Shown piece after piece: positions 24,201 to 34,792 of a stretch of DNA of 64,000 bases. The position numbers and the translations under genes are program-made. The DNA is from Rhizomys pruinosus (lineage: Eukaryota; Chordata; Mammalia; Rodentia; Spalacidae), in NCBI GenBank assembly GCA_009823505.1, contig VZQC01006589.1, positions 234,969 through 298,968 of the forward strand. The letters are read 5' to 3'. The notes below the pieces were generated by a model. That model was given only the letters and a program-made list of their open reading frames with translations, made no database searches and was not told where the DNA came from. Every line of letters begins with the position of its first letter. Positions within the stretch are counted from its first letter, which is position 1.

Positions 24201-24691
24201 TCGACATGAAACCCCAAACTCTGAAGACAATAGAAGAAAAAGTTGGCAGCAGATACAAGACATAGGTGTAGGAAGAGACATTCTAAATCAGACAGCAGCT
24301 GTGCAAGAATTAAGGTCCACAATTGACAAATGGGACTCATTAAACTCAAAAGCTTCTGTACATCAAAAAAAAAAAAAAAAACAATCAAGGAAATGAAGAG
24401 AAATCCCACAGAGTGGGAGGAAACCTTCACTGCAGATACATCTGACAAAGCCATGATTTCCAGAATATATAAACTACTCAAAAAACAAAGAAGAAAGAAA
24501 ACAAATGACCCACTCAGAAGATGCAGCAAAGAGCAGAGACTTCACAAGTGAGGAATTAGAGATGGCTGAGAAACATCTTAAGAAGTATTCAATGTCACTA
24601 ATAATTAAGGAAATGCAAATTAAAACCACTTTAAGATATCATCTTATTCCAATAAGACTGGCTAGGATCAAGAAAACAAATGATACCAAGT
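21295..24691 (+). pseudogene. L1 ORF2 (endonuclease-reverse transcriptase), broken and cut by the gap
   Basis: ORF2p nicks target DNA with an APE-type endonuclease and primes reverse transcription there. The start MKMDNKVKGNNTHLS precedes LNINGLNSPIKRHR. Lesions: TAG at 21601-21603, a frameshift at about 22430 and further stops downstream. The endonuclease motif reads KINHTLG where copy 2 has KIDHILG (about 21921), losing a catalytic Asp. The reverse-transcriptase motif reads FAED instead of FADD (about 23407), losing a metal-binding Asp. The zinc-knuckle end is lost in the N gap. Non-functional. Confidence 0.9.
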
Positions 24692-25171
24692 NNNNNNNNN
24701 NNNNNNNNNNNNNNNNNNNNNNNNNNNNNNNNNNNNNNNNNNNNNNNNNNNNNNNNNNNNNNNNNNNNNNNNNNNNNNNNNNNNNNNNNNNNNNNNNNNN
24801 NNNNNNNNNNNNNNNNNNNNNNNNNNNNNNNNNNNNNNNNNNNNNNNNNNNNNNNNNNNNNNNNNNNNNNNNNNNNNNNNNNNNNNNNNNNNNNNNNNNN
24901 NNNNNNNNNNNNNNNNNNNNNNNNNNNNNNNNNNNNNNNNNNNNNNNNNNNNNNNNNNNNNNNNNNNNNNNNNNNNNNNNNNNNNNNNNNNNNNNNNNNN
25001 NNNNNNNNNNNNNNNNNNNNNNNNNNNNNNNNNNNNNNNNNNNNNNNNNNNNNNNNNNNNNNNNNNNNNNNNNNNNNNNNNNNNNNNNNNNNNNNNNNNN
25101 NNNNNNNNNNNNNNNNNNNNNNNNNNNNNNNNNNNNNNNNNNNNNNNNNNNNNNNNNNNNNNNNNNNNNNN
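24692..25171. other. assembly gap (480 N)
   Basis: Run of N. Upstream is L1 ORF2 at the point just before its zinc knuckle; downstream is an antisense B2 head. Open frames reported across the N run have no meaning. Confidence 0.99.
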
Positions 25172-25197
25172 TAACCGTTGAGCCATCTCTCTGGCCC
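25172..25197 (-). mobile_element. antisense B2 head at the gap edge
   Basis: TAACCGTTGAGCCATCTCTC plus TGGCCCC is the reverse complement of a B2 5' end. The rest of the element, B2 or B2-B1 chimera, is hidden in the gap. Confidence 0.7.
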
Positions 25198-25309
25198 CAT
25201 GGCCCATGGTATTGAGATTACCGAATCACAGGATTTTTGTGTCCTACAATTTTTACTTCTATAATGCATGAATTTTTGTTTATTTTACTTTCCTATTCGA
25301 AAGGAAGAA

Positions 25310-25351
25310 ATTGAAAGAAAGAAAGAAAAAGAAAGAAAGAAAGAAAGAAAG

Positions 25352-25420
<69 letters not shown>
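25310..25420. repeat. (GAAA)n microsatellite
   Basis: Nearly pure GAAA repeats. Its right end merges with the target-site duplication AAGAAAG of L1 copy 1, so it may have grown from the A tail and that duplication. Confidence 0.97.
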
Positions 25421-25421
<1 letters not shown>

Positions 25422-25600
25422 CTTTGCACAAACCAAAAGCTCAAGCCAGTAAGCAGCATTCCTCCATGGTCTGTGCTTCAGTTCCTGCCTGATCTCCCTC
25501 AAAGATGGTCTGTCACTTGGAAGTAGATGATATAATAAACCCGAAGTTCATCCCTATTATTATCACAGTAATAGAAAGCATACTAGGACAAAGGACTCAC
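25415..25600 (+). mobile_element. rodent medium-reiterated repeat, right half
   Basis: Continues the repeat interrupted at 19584: AAGCCAGTAAGCAGCATTCC, TCCATGGTCTGTGCTTCAG, then ATAATAAACCC and TATCACAGTAATAGAAAG. It aligns in order with 58090-58270. Confidence 0.75.
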
Positions 25601-26359
25601 CCTAAATAAAAAGTACACAATTACTCACCATGTTATATTATATTAATTGGATGCTTGTAAAAAGACACATCTTGACTTCCTGCTCTCTGCATCAGGCAAA
25701 ATAGTATAGCATCTATTTCCACATACCAACAACATCACTACTGGCACTTGCAAAGTGTACAAGAGTACTTTTAGGTATGGAAGACATGGTGCCATCATGT
25801 CCCTTATGCTCCCTGGGCTCCCACTGAAATGAAGTCTGTGGATCATGCTGAGGAATGATTGAGAGGAAATGCAGGAAGGGAACCTGGCAAACCAGAAGAA
25901 AAAAGGGGAACCCGAGTGACCAGTATTTGATCAGCCCACCCCATGCATTCTCTGGGCAGGAATTACAAGGCTATCTCACGGTCTCTATGTTTATTTCTCC
26001 TCAGTCTGCTGTTCCATTTTCATCACTTAAGCAAGTCATATCCATCTCTATCAGTGTCAGCAATCCTGGTCAGTCAAACACATTCAGGTTCGACTCCACA
26101 AAGCTGGCCAAGCTCATCTCCACATGTCACTATAAACAAGGACCCCCAAAACAATGATACTTTGTTAAGTCTTAGAAAGTGTGGGTGAATAGTTATCTAG
26201 GCGAGGCCTGGTTAAAATGGGAATAGGACATTTTAAAGACACTAATGAAGAAGATGGAGTGGAAAGCTAGCTTGGCATGCCAGAACGCAGGTGCATCCCA
26301 GCACCAGAATAAAGTTGGCATTTATACTTTGAAATTATACCTTGAAAAATGTGAATGTG
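25601..26359. other. unique sequence, nothing recognised
   Basis: No repeat or exon could be supported. Confidence 0.5.
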
Positions 26360-26470
26360 TGCATGCATGTATATGTGAATGTGTGTATGTATGTTTATGT
26401 GTGCATGTGTGTTATGTATATGTGTATGTGTGTATGTGGATATGTATATATCATATTTATATATATGTGG
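26360..26470. repeat. degenerate (TG)n/(TATG)n microsatellite
   Basis: Interrupted TGTGCATGTGTG/TATGTATG blocks ending in ATATATATG. Confidence 0.9.
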
Positions 26471-26496
26471 TGGTTTGAGACTGTTTATATGGCTAA

Positions 26497-26706
26497 TGAG
26501 ACTGTTCACTAGTTAAGAGCACTGGCTGTTCTCACAGAGCACTTGGGTTCAGTTCTTAGTACCCACACGGCAGCTGACAATTGTAGCTCCAATTCTGGTT
26601 TCCATGAGCATTGCATACATGTGTATTTATGTATGTATGTATGTATGTATGTATGTATGTATGTAGGCAAAACACTCATATGCATAAGTTAAATTAAAAA
26701 AAAAGT
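26497..26706 (+). mobile_element. B2 SINE carrying an internal (TATG)n
   Basis: TTAAGAGCACTGGCTGTTCT, GGGTTCAGTTCTTAGTACCC and GGCAAAACACTCATATGCAT, with a (TATG)n tract at about 26618-26667 where the SINE normally has GCACACATGC-type sequence. Confidence 0.8.
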
Positions 26707-26726
26707 TTAAAAAGGCAATGTCCCAT

Positions 26727-27082
26727 GGAGATCACAGATTTGACTACTTAGCCCCTAGTTTGGTGGCATTGTTTTGGGGAATGTCAAGGAAACTTTAGGA
26801 GGTGTAGCCTCACTGGAGGAAGCATGCCATTAAAGGCAGGCATTGAAATTTCATAACCTCACCGCACTTCCAGTTCAGTCTGTCTGCTTTGTGTTTATGG
26901 TTCAAGATGAAAGCGCTCAGTTACTTGATCATGTTGCAGTGCCTGCTGTTGGTGGTCAGGTCTCCACGCCCCCCCCCGCCACTTCATGGATACTGGAACT
27001 ATAAGCCCCATAGAAACTCTTCTTTCTATAAGTTGCCTTGATCATGGTGTTTGATCACAGCAACAAGAAAAGGAACTAATAT
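26727..27082 (+). mobile_element. URR1-like (hAT-type) rodent repeat
   Basis: Body motifs GGAGGTGTAGCCTCACTGGA, GATGAAAGCGCTCAGTTACT, TATAAGTTGCCTTGATCATG and a TCACAGCAACAAGAAAAGG end fit the rodent URR1 family from memory. The terminal repeats are not clear. Confidence 0.6.
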
Positions 27083-28659
27083 AATGTGGCATATATATGA
27101 TTCATCTTTATATTTGTTTGACTGCTACCAGTGTAGGATTTGATGTCCACCCACAGAAACTACTAGGAAAGAATCTACACTGTTACATGTTAGACTGGAG
27201 ACAATACCTAGAGGTAAAAACAAGTTATTTGTTTTAAGACATGTCTCTTTCATTATATTTATTTAACTCTAGGGCAAAAGGATGAGTTGCTGACAGAGGA
27301 ACCAAGACAAAAATAAAAATTTAACCTGGAATTGTATTTCCTACATGATAGATGACAGAAGACCCAGTAAATCACATGTCGAGAATTAAGCCATTGACTT
27401 GACTTTGTTTCCCCTTTGAGGTACTTCTGTGGGACTCTGGTGGGGAGAGTTGGTTCTAAGAAGAGTTAAGGAACCTGCTGCACAAAAGACTGGTTACTCT
27501 AAAGAACAACGTGGTCAACCTTGGGGAGAAAATCACAAGCAAGTTGTGAGGAAAGGGACAAGAGAATGGGCTCCCATCTCTTCACAGAGGAGTGTATCTT
27601 GGGCCAATATCATGAGAGGAAAAATCACTCCTAAGGTTAAGGGTAGGCTCAGGGGCAGAACCTCTCACCTGTTTTAGTCCACTTCTTCCTGGTGATTTTA
27701 TGGCCAAAAAGAACTAGTTTTAATGTAAGAGAAAATATTGTTCTGCAAAATACTTACAGAAACTAATACTGGAGATGAATGCTTTATTTTCTAACATTTT
27801 GATGGCAGTGTCAATACAAGACTGTGCTGTCAAAATGTGATTGACATATTTATGTAGTATCTCTTCCTGCTGGCAATTCTGCAGAGTTAAACTTGCCTTT
27901 CAAATTGCAAAATAATAGAACTTGCTTCATTAGATTATACTTTCTGGGCAAACTTAATCCCTATACATTCATAATCATTGCACACAGAGAATTTGAAAAC
28001 TTTTAAGTAGATGCTAATTAAGAAATTTGAAAAAATATATTCATCTTTTGGATTGGGATGAGACACGGAGTCTCATTTCCATGAATTTTATTTACATAAT
28101 CTCTCAAAATTTCAATATAACGAGTTAAGTTTAAGTTTCCAAGGTAGGAAGCTTTACTCCCTTAGGATGATGTGGTCAGGAGGACGTGAAACTCAGAGGA
28201 CTCTTACAACTCCTGGACAGGAAGGTGTCCCCTCTCTTTGTCCTCTTCTCAACTGATAAAAGACTTTTCCCAGCAAGGCTACATTTAGCCTTTTGCCTTG
28301 CAATGCAGACTTGGGAGAGGCACTGAAGGAGGAAATGATCTCTCTGCCTTCAGGAAAATGGGGAACTTAAATGAACCACTGGGGAATTACTCACTCTTTG
28401 GGGATATGATAGTTCCCAGGTATAAGAAAAGAGAAGGGAGAGGGAAATTTAAAAAAATGGCAAAAAATGAGTAATTTAGATGATCAAGCAGAAAAATGAG
28501 ATTTGGCCCTTACATTGGGAAACTCAATGTAGAGTTGGATAGCTCTGACTGAGAGCAGGACCCAGAATTTTCCATGACGATTATGCACTAGTTTATCTTT
28601 ATTCTTTCTGTTCCATGCATTTCCTCCAATGCCCTTTAAAATGCATTCATTCATTTATT
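27083..28659. other. unique sequence, nothing recognised
   Basis: The longest unbroken SINE-poor stretch in the first half. An 82-codon open frame at 27429-27677 has no recognisable domain. Confidence 0.5.
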
Positions 28660-28855
28660 CATTTGTGTGTCTGTTTGCCTAAATGATATTATGGACACCA
28701 TCTCATGAGGAGTCTGAAGAGGCCAGAAGAGGACATTGGATCCTCCAGAACTGGAGCTACAGATGGTTGGGAGCCACATGAGGGTTCTAGGAATTGAACC
28801 CAGATCCTAGGCAAGGACAGTAAGCAGTCTTAACCACTCCATCATGTCTCAGGCC
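28660..28855 (-). mobile_element. B2 SINE, antisense
   Basis: GGTTCTAGGAATTGAACCCA and CTTAACCACTCCATCATGTC are antisense B-box and head sequences; 'GCCAGAAGAGGAC' is the antisense 3' domain. Confidence 0.82.
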
Positions 28856-29497
28856 TTCGAGTGTATCTTTAAATGAGAATGTGACATTGTCTTTTCTTTT
28901 GTGTCGAGAAAATACTAAAATATCTATACCCTAAATATACATTGTAATATATGTAATTATTTTTCTACACTCTGTATATGTCATGGAGATAAGAGTCCCT
29001 CTAAAGGTAGTCATCACTACAGTCAAGATGCAGGCTATCCTCACCATGGTCATACATAGTGTCTTCCAGGTGGGCTGGACTAGGAAGACCCTGTCATAAC
29101 AACAAAAGATGCAGACTATCATTTTATTATGCTTTACAATGCATTTCTGGCCATGAAAGTATTCTATCTTCTCAGCAGCTTAGAAAATAGGCAAAGTTAG
29201 ATGTATCCACTTTGTGCTTTGAATTATTGCTTTATTTTGCTAAAACATGTTATATATTAAAAGGAGAAAACTTCCCCAAGTGTAACAACACAGCACATTT
29301 GAAAAGTCTTTGTTTCTAACTATCAGGTGTCAGTTATCATTTATTTCTCAAAAAATAATTAGTTCAGCGCCCAATCTAATGAGAGCAAATGGGATAAAAT
29401 TGAGACTTATCAAATATAAAACATATTTTTTCTTGATAAAACTGAAATAAATGTCTTTATGTTGGAATAAAAAAATTTGTAAGGCGCTATGGTTTAA
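28856..29497. other. AT-rich unique sequence
   Basis: No repeat or exon could be supported. Confidence 0.5.
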
Positions 29498-30420
29498 GTG
29501 TCAGGGAGATAGCTCAATAGGTAAATATGCTTCTTTTTTTTAAAAAAAACTTTTTTATTGAAGTTTTGTGCAATTCATACAACATTTCTCAGTCCAATTT
29601 AGATTCATTTCCCTTTCCATGCCCCCCACCCGACCCAAGTTCATGTATTTTGCCATACATGTCTTGCATCTTTTTCTCAGTCTTTTTAAATTTTTTTTCT
29701 ATGCAGATGTTTATTGTTTTGGGCTGAAGTTTACTGTTTCAGTCAGTTCCTCAACCCAGTCCTGCTGTTGTTGTTCCTTCCAATTTGTATTGCTCCAAAA
29801 TATGATACCAAAATTATGATGTTTGAAAGGAAACTATGTCAAAACATGTTTAGGAATTCACATTTTCCCCCTTTAATTTTATATTACACTAAAGTATGCA
29901 TACACCCCCCCCATATACCACAATTACAAAGTCTGAAAATAAGTGGTAGGTTAATTCTAGATCCTGTTAAGGTATTCACATTATAATGGCACAGTTGCTT
30001 TCAAGTAAAAAAAAATAGTGTGGAGAATGCTTAAAAGAGTTAAAATGAGTCTACCAACTGACCCAGTCATACCACTCCTGGGTATATATCCACAAGACAC
30101 ATCCTACAGTAAATGTGCTTCTTGTGCAAGCCTGATGAGCTGAGTTTGTACCCTCAGTAGCCACATAAAAGCCAGATGAAGAAGAATTCACACAGTGAGA
30201 TGGAAGGCAGAGACAACAGAGTCTCCCTGATGTTTGCAGGACAGGAAGCCTGGAGTACACAGCAAAGTTGTGTACAGCAAGGGAGACCATGCCTAAAAGA
30301 AAGGTGAAATGAGAGAACCAACTCAGAAAGTTGTCCCCTGACCTCCATGTACACTCCATAGTAGGTGCACCCTCATTCACACACATTTCATACACGCATA
30401 TCTGCACATACATATAGAAC
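29498..30420 (+). mobile_element. ID_B1/B4-type SINE split by an L1 insertion
   Basis: The head GGAGATAGCTCAATAGGTAA is at 29504-29523. The rest (TTGTGCAAGCCTGATGAGC, a B1-like part and CCTGACCTCCATGTACACTC) resumes at 30109-30420. The two halves join cleanly once the inserted L1 and one copy of its target-site duplication are removed. Confidence 0.85.
29536..30108 (-). mobile_element. L1 fragment with 5' inversion (twin priming)
   Basis: The left part reads antisense L1 3' UTR: the complement of an AATAAAAAAG end, then CACTGTTTCAGTCAGTTCCTC and TGTTGTTGTTCC, matching 38880-39090 in reverse. The right part, about 30010-30105, reads sense ORF2 C-terminus (ACTGACCCAGTCATACCACT). A 15-bp target-site duplication GTAAAT(A/G)TGCTTCTT lies at 29521-29535 and 30109-30123. 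The segment 29835-30005 is not assigned. Confidence 0.85.
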
Positions 30421-31184
30421 CTTTACACAGAGCATGCACGTTAAATGTGTAGCTGCCTCTGTCAAAACTCACTACATAACAACCTATGTTTCCTATGGGC
30501 TGGATCCTTTGAACAGTCTATCCCTTTGATGATTTACAGCTGATCACAGAGTGTTAGAGATCAAGGGTGTGCAACATGCTCTGAAGGTATAGGATTAAAC
30601 AGAAACCTGCCTGTTCTGGAGACTGAAGAACAAAAAAACAACCTTTTGTGTTTGGTGGTTGTTAAAAATAAGTTCTACTATGTGTAGCTATGTTTTTGCT
30701 ATGTCTTTATTCTACATGATTTATAAGATTTTACATAAAGGTGTAAGTGTGACTTGGAGGGGAATAAAAATCTCATCTGACTCAAAAAGAAGTCACATAT
30801 CAAGGAGATATGCAAAGGAAGCCTCACAGTACAAAACACATGGCTTCATTCTTTCCTGCTCTCAGGATGGATGCACAACAAAACCAATGACATCTACTTT
30901 GGAGAAGAGAACAGCAGACTGGGATTTGTCATTTTCTCTCAGAGGAACAATGCCAACCACCATTGTCACTAGATGTGACAGGCCCGGCCTCAAAGAGTGA
31001 GTTCTGTGTTCACGACCCGCATGCTTCACTTTGCATCCTGCACACAAAATTTAAGAAAAAGAGAATATTAAAATGAACTTGTTAAATATTATATTCTCTG
31101 ATTTTGCAGTTTATATTCAGTAAGATATGGACTATAAGAAAGTATGTGTGACACTGAACAATAGCTCATCCTGTTTTGAGTTTT
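30421..31184. other. unique sequence, nothing recognised
   Basis: A 113-codon open frame at 30659-31000 lacks recognisable domains and codon bias. I do not call it a gene. Confidence 0.5.
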
Positions 31185-31428
31185 TGAAGATTTATTTTCT
31201 TTTTAAATATGATATGTGTCTTTGTGTTTGTGTGTCTTTGTCTGTCTGTGTAGAGGTATGTGCATGCAAATGCAGCTTTCCATAGAGACCAAAGATTAGT
31301 GCCAGATCCCCTGGACCTGGAGTTACCAGTAGTTTCAAGCTACCTAACACTGGTACCTGCAACCCAACTCTGGTGTCCTGCAAGAGCAGCAAGTGCTCTT
31401 AATCCCTGAGTCATTCTTCTATCTCCCT
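31185..31428 (-). mobile_element. B2/B3-like SINE, antisense
   Basis: CCTGCAAGAGCAGCAAGTGC and TCATTCTTCTATCTCCC are antisense body and head; TGTGTTTGTGTGTC is the antisense tail. Confidence 0.78.
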
Positions 31429-31456
31429 TTGAAGTGATTTTTATAGAAAGTGTTAT

Positions 31457-31596
31457 GACCCAGGCGTGGTGGTGCACGCCTTTAATCCTAGCACTTGGGA
31501 GGCAGAGGCAGGCCGATCTCCGTGAGTTCGAGGCCAGCTTGTTCTACAGAGTGAGTTCCTGGACAGCAGGGAGATCCTGTCTCAAAAAGACCAAAA

Positions 31597-31646
<50 letters not shown>

Positions 31647-31706
31647 AATACAGAGTGAGTTCCTGGACAGCTGGGGCTACAGGGAGACCCTGTCTCAAAA
31701 AGACCA
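31457..31706 (+). mobile_element. B1 SINE with a duplicated 3' half around (GAAA)n
   Basis: A full B1 (CAGGCGTGGTGGTGCACGCC to CTCAAAAAGACC) ends at about 31597. A (GAAA)n(GA)n block follows (31598-31645), then a second copy of the B1 3' end (TACAGAGTGAGTTCCTGGAC to AAAAAGACC) at 31649-31706 and a long A tail. The second copy has GGACAGCTGGGGCTACAGGG where the first has a 9-bp deletion. Confidence 0.88.
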
Positions 31707-31720
31707 AAAAAAAAAAAAAA

Positions 31721-32757
31721 AAATAATAATAACCATTGGTTAAAAAAAAAAAAACACGAGTTATTTCTAGAATTTTCTATTTAATAATTTTGGACCAAGG
31801 TTGGTTAGGGCAACTGCAGCTGAGTAAAGACTACTATCTACTTTCTATCAATGACAAAACATTGGCTTAAATGGTAGGGAGGCTGGCAGGGCAAGTCTGA
31901 AATGACAGGGCAGGCAGGCAGGAGCCGAAGCTGTAGTCCCCAGGCCCAATTATTTCATTCCCTGGGAAACCTCAGGTTTGCTCTTCAGTGCTTTCAACTG
32001 AGAAGAAAAAGGATGAGCTCAGAACTTTCCATTCTCCAGCCCATAAGTGACCTGAAACCATGTCTGCCCTGAAAACCATCTGGAAGTTGATAAGTTACAA
32101 TGCATTGTGTCTTCTGGATATGAAAGGTGTGGGATTCTGGTGGCAGGAATACAAATTTGGGTCAAGCTGGGTATGAGCTTACTAAGCAGAGATTTGGGAT
32201 TCAGTGCTTTGGCTCATGGGCCTAGGAAGGGCTCTAATGGGTGGGTGGATGGGTTGGTTGGTTAATAAGAACATGGGCCCAAAGTTGGGCCTATGGAACA
32301 AATTCTGGAGCTACTTTAGTATACTGTAAAGAAAAGGACCCTGAGATTATAGTATTAGATGGGACTTTCGAACACCACTGTCATTAGATGAAAATGTTCT
32401 GCATGTGATCAAGCCCTGTCCCTGAGATATGCTCCCGTCAAATGATTGATAGAAGAAGAGAAGACAGGCCTAGTTTAAAAACCATTCTGCATGATAGGTA
32501 AGTAGGTACTATGTGGAAGGGAACAGCTGCAGCCTTACAGCTCCTTTCTGGGACATCCCGAAGGACAGTGATGAATGGGACTCTCCCTGTGGGCAGAACT
32601 TTGGGTAGTGATTTACATGCTTGGAAAGATAGAGGTGCAAGCATGTATACCAATTACATGGTATGTAGCAATTACACAGTGGCATGTACTGATTACATTG
32701 TATGTACTTGTTGTGGGTCATGGCCAGTGGTTTAGCTGGTTGGGCAGGAACTTTGAA
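31721..32757. other. unique sequence, nothing recognised
   Basis: No repeat or exon could be supported. Confidence 0.5.
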
Positions 32758-32760
32758 TTT

Positions 32761-32803
<43 letters not shown>

Positions 32804-32807
32804 TTTN

Positions 32808-32904
<97 letters not shown>

Positions 32905-32916
32905 GAAAAAAAGAAA
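32758..32916. repeat. (TTTA)n joined through one N to (GAAA)n
   Basis: A pure (TTTA)n tract at 32758-32806, a single N at 32807, then (GAAA)n with a short (GA)n interruption to 32916. Two unrelated simple repeats meeting at an N suggests a forced assembly join. Confidence 0.95.
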
Positions 32917-33223
32917 GAATTATGACTGCCCAGTATAGTTTGTCAAACTGTGAATATGTACAAACCCTTAGCAGATGTATGTGTTTGCAAGGAGGGAATT
33001 AAGTCACTTTTTATGTAGAAGGACTAAAGAGAGATGCCTTCACATTGAGACATGTGAGCAGTTAGTCCCAAATATGTTCATTAAAGTACAGAAGTGTGAT
33101 CATGACAGAGCTAAGGAGAGCTCAAAGGAAAACAATTCTTTGGTAGCTAGATTAGCTGGAGGGGGGGGGGGCTGAGCTCTCTTGAGTACATATTCATGGG
33201 GAGGTGCCACAGGTAGGTTACCT
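32917..33223. other. unique sequence, nothing recognised
   Basis: Contains a G10 run at 33161-33170. No repeat family was identified. Confidence 0.5.
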
Positions 33224-33600
33224 GTTGTGATGGCTAGCATTAACTGTCAACTGGTAGAATCTAGAACACCTGGGAGATGGGCCTCAAGCCCTGCCTGTGG
33301 GGTTATCTTGATGTGTTAAGGAGGGGCAAAGACCTGCCTACTGTGGGTAGTCCTGGTTCCTGGCTGGGATTCTGGACTTCCCCAAGTGGAAAAAAGGAGC
33401 TAGGCAACAGCCTGCTACACATTCATAGCTCAGTGCTTCCCGATTGTGGATGCAGTGTGAGCAGAAGCTTCGGGCTCCTGCAGCCTTGATGCAGCATGAT
33501 GGACTCCATCCTTGGACTCTGAGAGGAAATTGGCCCCGTCTCCCTTAATTTGCTTTTGTTAAAACATTTTATCACAGCAACAGGAAAAGACACTAAGATA
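33224..33600 (+). mobile_element. rodent medium-reiterated repeat (same general group as 57880-58284)
   Basis: Starts near GCATTAACTGTCAACTGGTA and ends TTTATCACAGCAACAGGAAA with CTACTGTGGGTAGTCCTGG in between. The ends resemble hAT-derived rodent repeats, with strong divergence or a different subfamily. Confidence 0.6.
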
Positions 33601-34309
33601 CCTGTTTAAGGTCAAAAGTGCTTATCATGGCTATGCCCTTCCTTTATCTCCAGTAAGAAAGATCTGGCTGAGAGATGGATGCCATAAACTCAACACTAGG
33701 ACTGCTTAGAAAGGAATGTAGGTAAATCCAACATCGTAAGTCTTTCTGCGTCACCCAGGTGCAGAGTGGTGGAGAGTGGAGATGAAGTGTAGGTGACAGC
33801 AACTGGGATAGGAAGTATGCCACAAGACACACAGGAAAGGGTGACAGAGCCCTTAACACAGTGCTGATACAGGGGGGTCCCAGATAAGTCCTAAAGTAAT
33901 GCACACGAGCTCAGATTTTCCTACCCATTATGTCTCTTCGAAGTCAAGTCCCAGGGTTCATGCCTGTTGTTCATGCAAATGATTTCTTTCCAAATCTTCA
34001 CTTTTCTATATATGAATGTTTGAGCCTGCTTTTACTCTTCCTAGAAGACGGGGGACTTTGATGGGACAAAAAAAATGATGGACTTTGAACAGATAATAAG
34101 TAGCAACCTAAGCTTTATATTAAATATGTAACAGAAAAGATAGAGACAATGAGAGAGTTACTCATATAGAAATAACAAAACTGCCTGCCTAAAAATACTC
34201 ACTAGGAATTATCTTACCAGTGAAAGATAGAAAGGATATGTATCCATACAGACAACTCACACCTACAAACACAACAAAAAAATAATTAAAACGGCAAGAA
34301 AATAAAAAT
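33601..34309. other. unique sequence, nothing recognised
   Basis: No repeat or exon could be supported. Confidence 0.5.
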
Positions 34310-34321
34310 AAGACAGCATGG

Positions 34322-34512
34322 GGGCTGGAGAGATGGCCTAGTGGTTAAGAGCGCCGACTGCTCTTGAAGAGGACCCGGGTATAATTCCCAGCACCCACAT
34401 GGCAGCATTGCATGACACGGGTGCACAAACCTACATGCAGACAGTACATTCATACACATAAAATCAATCAATCAATCAATCAATAAATAAATAATAAATA
34501 AATAAAATAAAA
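34322..34512 (+). mobile_element. B2 SINE, young GGCCTAG subfamily, internally deleted
   Basis: GGGCTGGAGAGATGGCCTAG head. CACATGGCAGC joins directly to ATTGCATGACACGGGTGCAC, so about 70 bp of the middle is missing. Tail (ATCA)n then (AATA)n. Perfect 12-bp target-site duplication AAGACAGCATGG at 34310-34321 and 34513-34524. Confidence 0.95.
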
Positions 34513-34587
34513 AAGACAGCATGGTACATTAATGAAGAATAATTCCATCTATCAAGAAACATCAGCAGTAAGACAATCAAGTTTTAG

Positions 34588-34792
34588 GGGTTAGACAGGT
34601 GGCTCAGTTGTTAGAATGTGTGCTGAGCTTGCAGATGATCTGCGTTGGGTTTCCAGTGCCCACATCAATCAGCTCACCACCACCTATAGCTACAGCTTCA
34701 GAAGATATGATACCCTCTTCTGATTGCCAAGGTCATTGTACCCACACACATATGCATAATAAACATAGTAAAAATTAATCTTTATAAAAAAA
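34588..34792 (+). mobile_element. B2 SINE, diverged
   Basis: GACAGGTGGCTCAGTTGTTAG head, 'ACCCTCTTCTGATTGCCAAG' 3' domain. A 10-bp target-site duplication CAAGTTTTAG lies at 34578-34587 and 34793-34802. Confidence 0.9.

Larger units (their letters stand above)
19585..25414 (+). mobile_element. L1 retrotransposon, copy 1 (3' part in an assembly gap)
   Basis: Order: monomer-type 5' UTR (19585-20156), ORF1 (20157-21256), ORF2 (21295 to the gap at 24692). A target-site duplication AAGAAAGCTTTG at 19573-19584 and 25415-25426 and the split host repeat define the insertion, so the 3' UTR and A tail should lie in or near the N gap. 25198-25310 is not recognisably L1, so a further insertion or misjoin may be present. 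Both ORFs are broken. Confidence 0.85.

Noticed and set aside
24505..25215. 236-codon open frame on the plus strand and its antisense partners
   Set aside because: Most of each is made of N residues from the assembly gap.
25268..25526. Lys/Glu-rich frames
   Set aside because: Translations of the (GAAA)n microsatellite.
27429..27677. 82-codon open frame rich in Arg and Trp
   Set aside because: No known domain, no splice or promoter context, and its length is expected by chance in 64 kb.
30659..31000. 113-codon open frame
   Set aside because: No recognisable domain or codon bias; it lies in otherwise unremarkable sequence.
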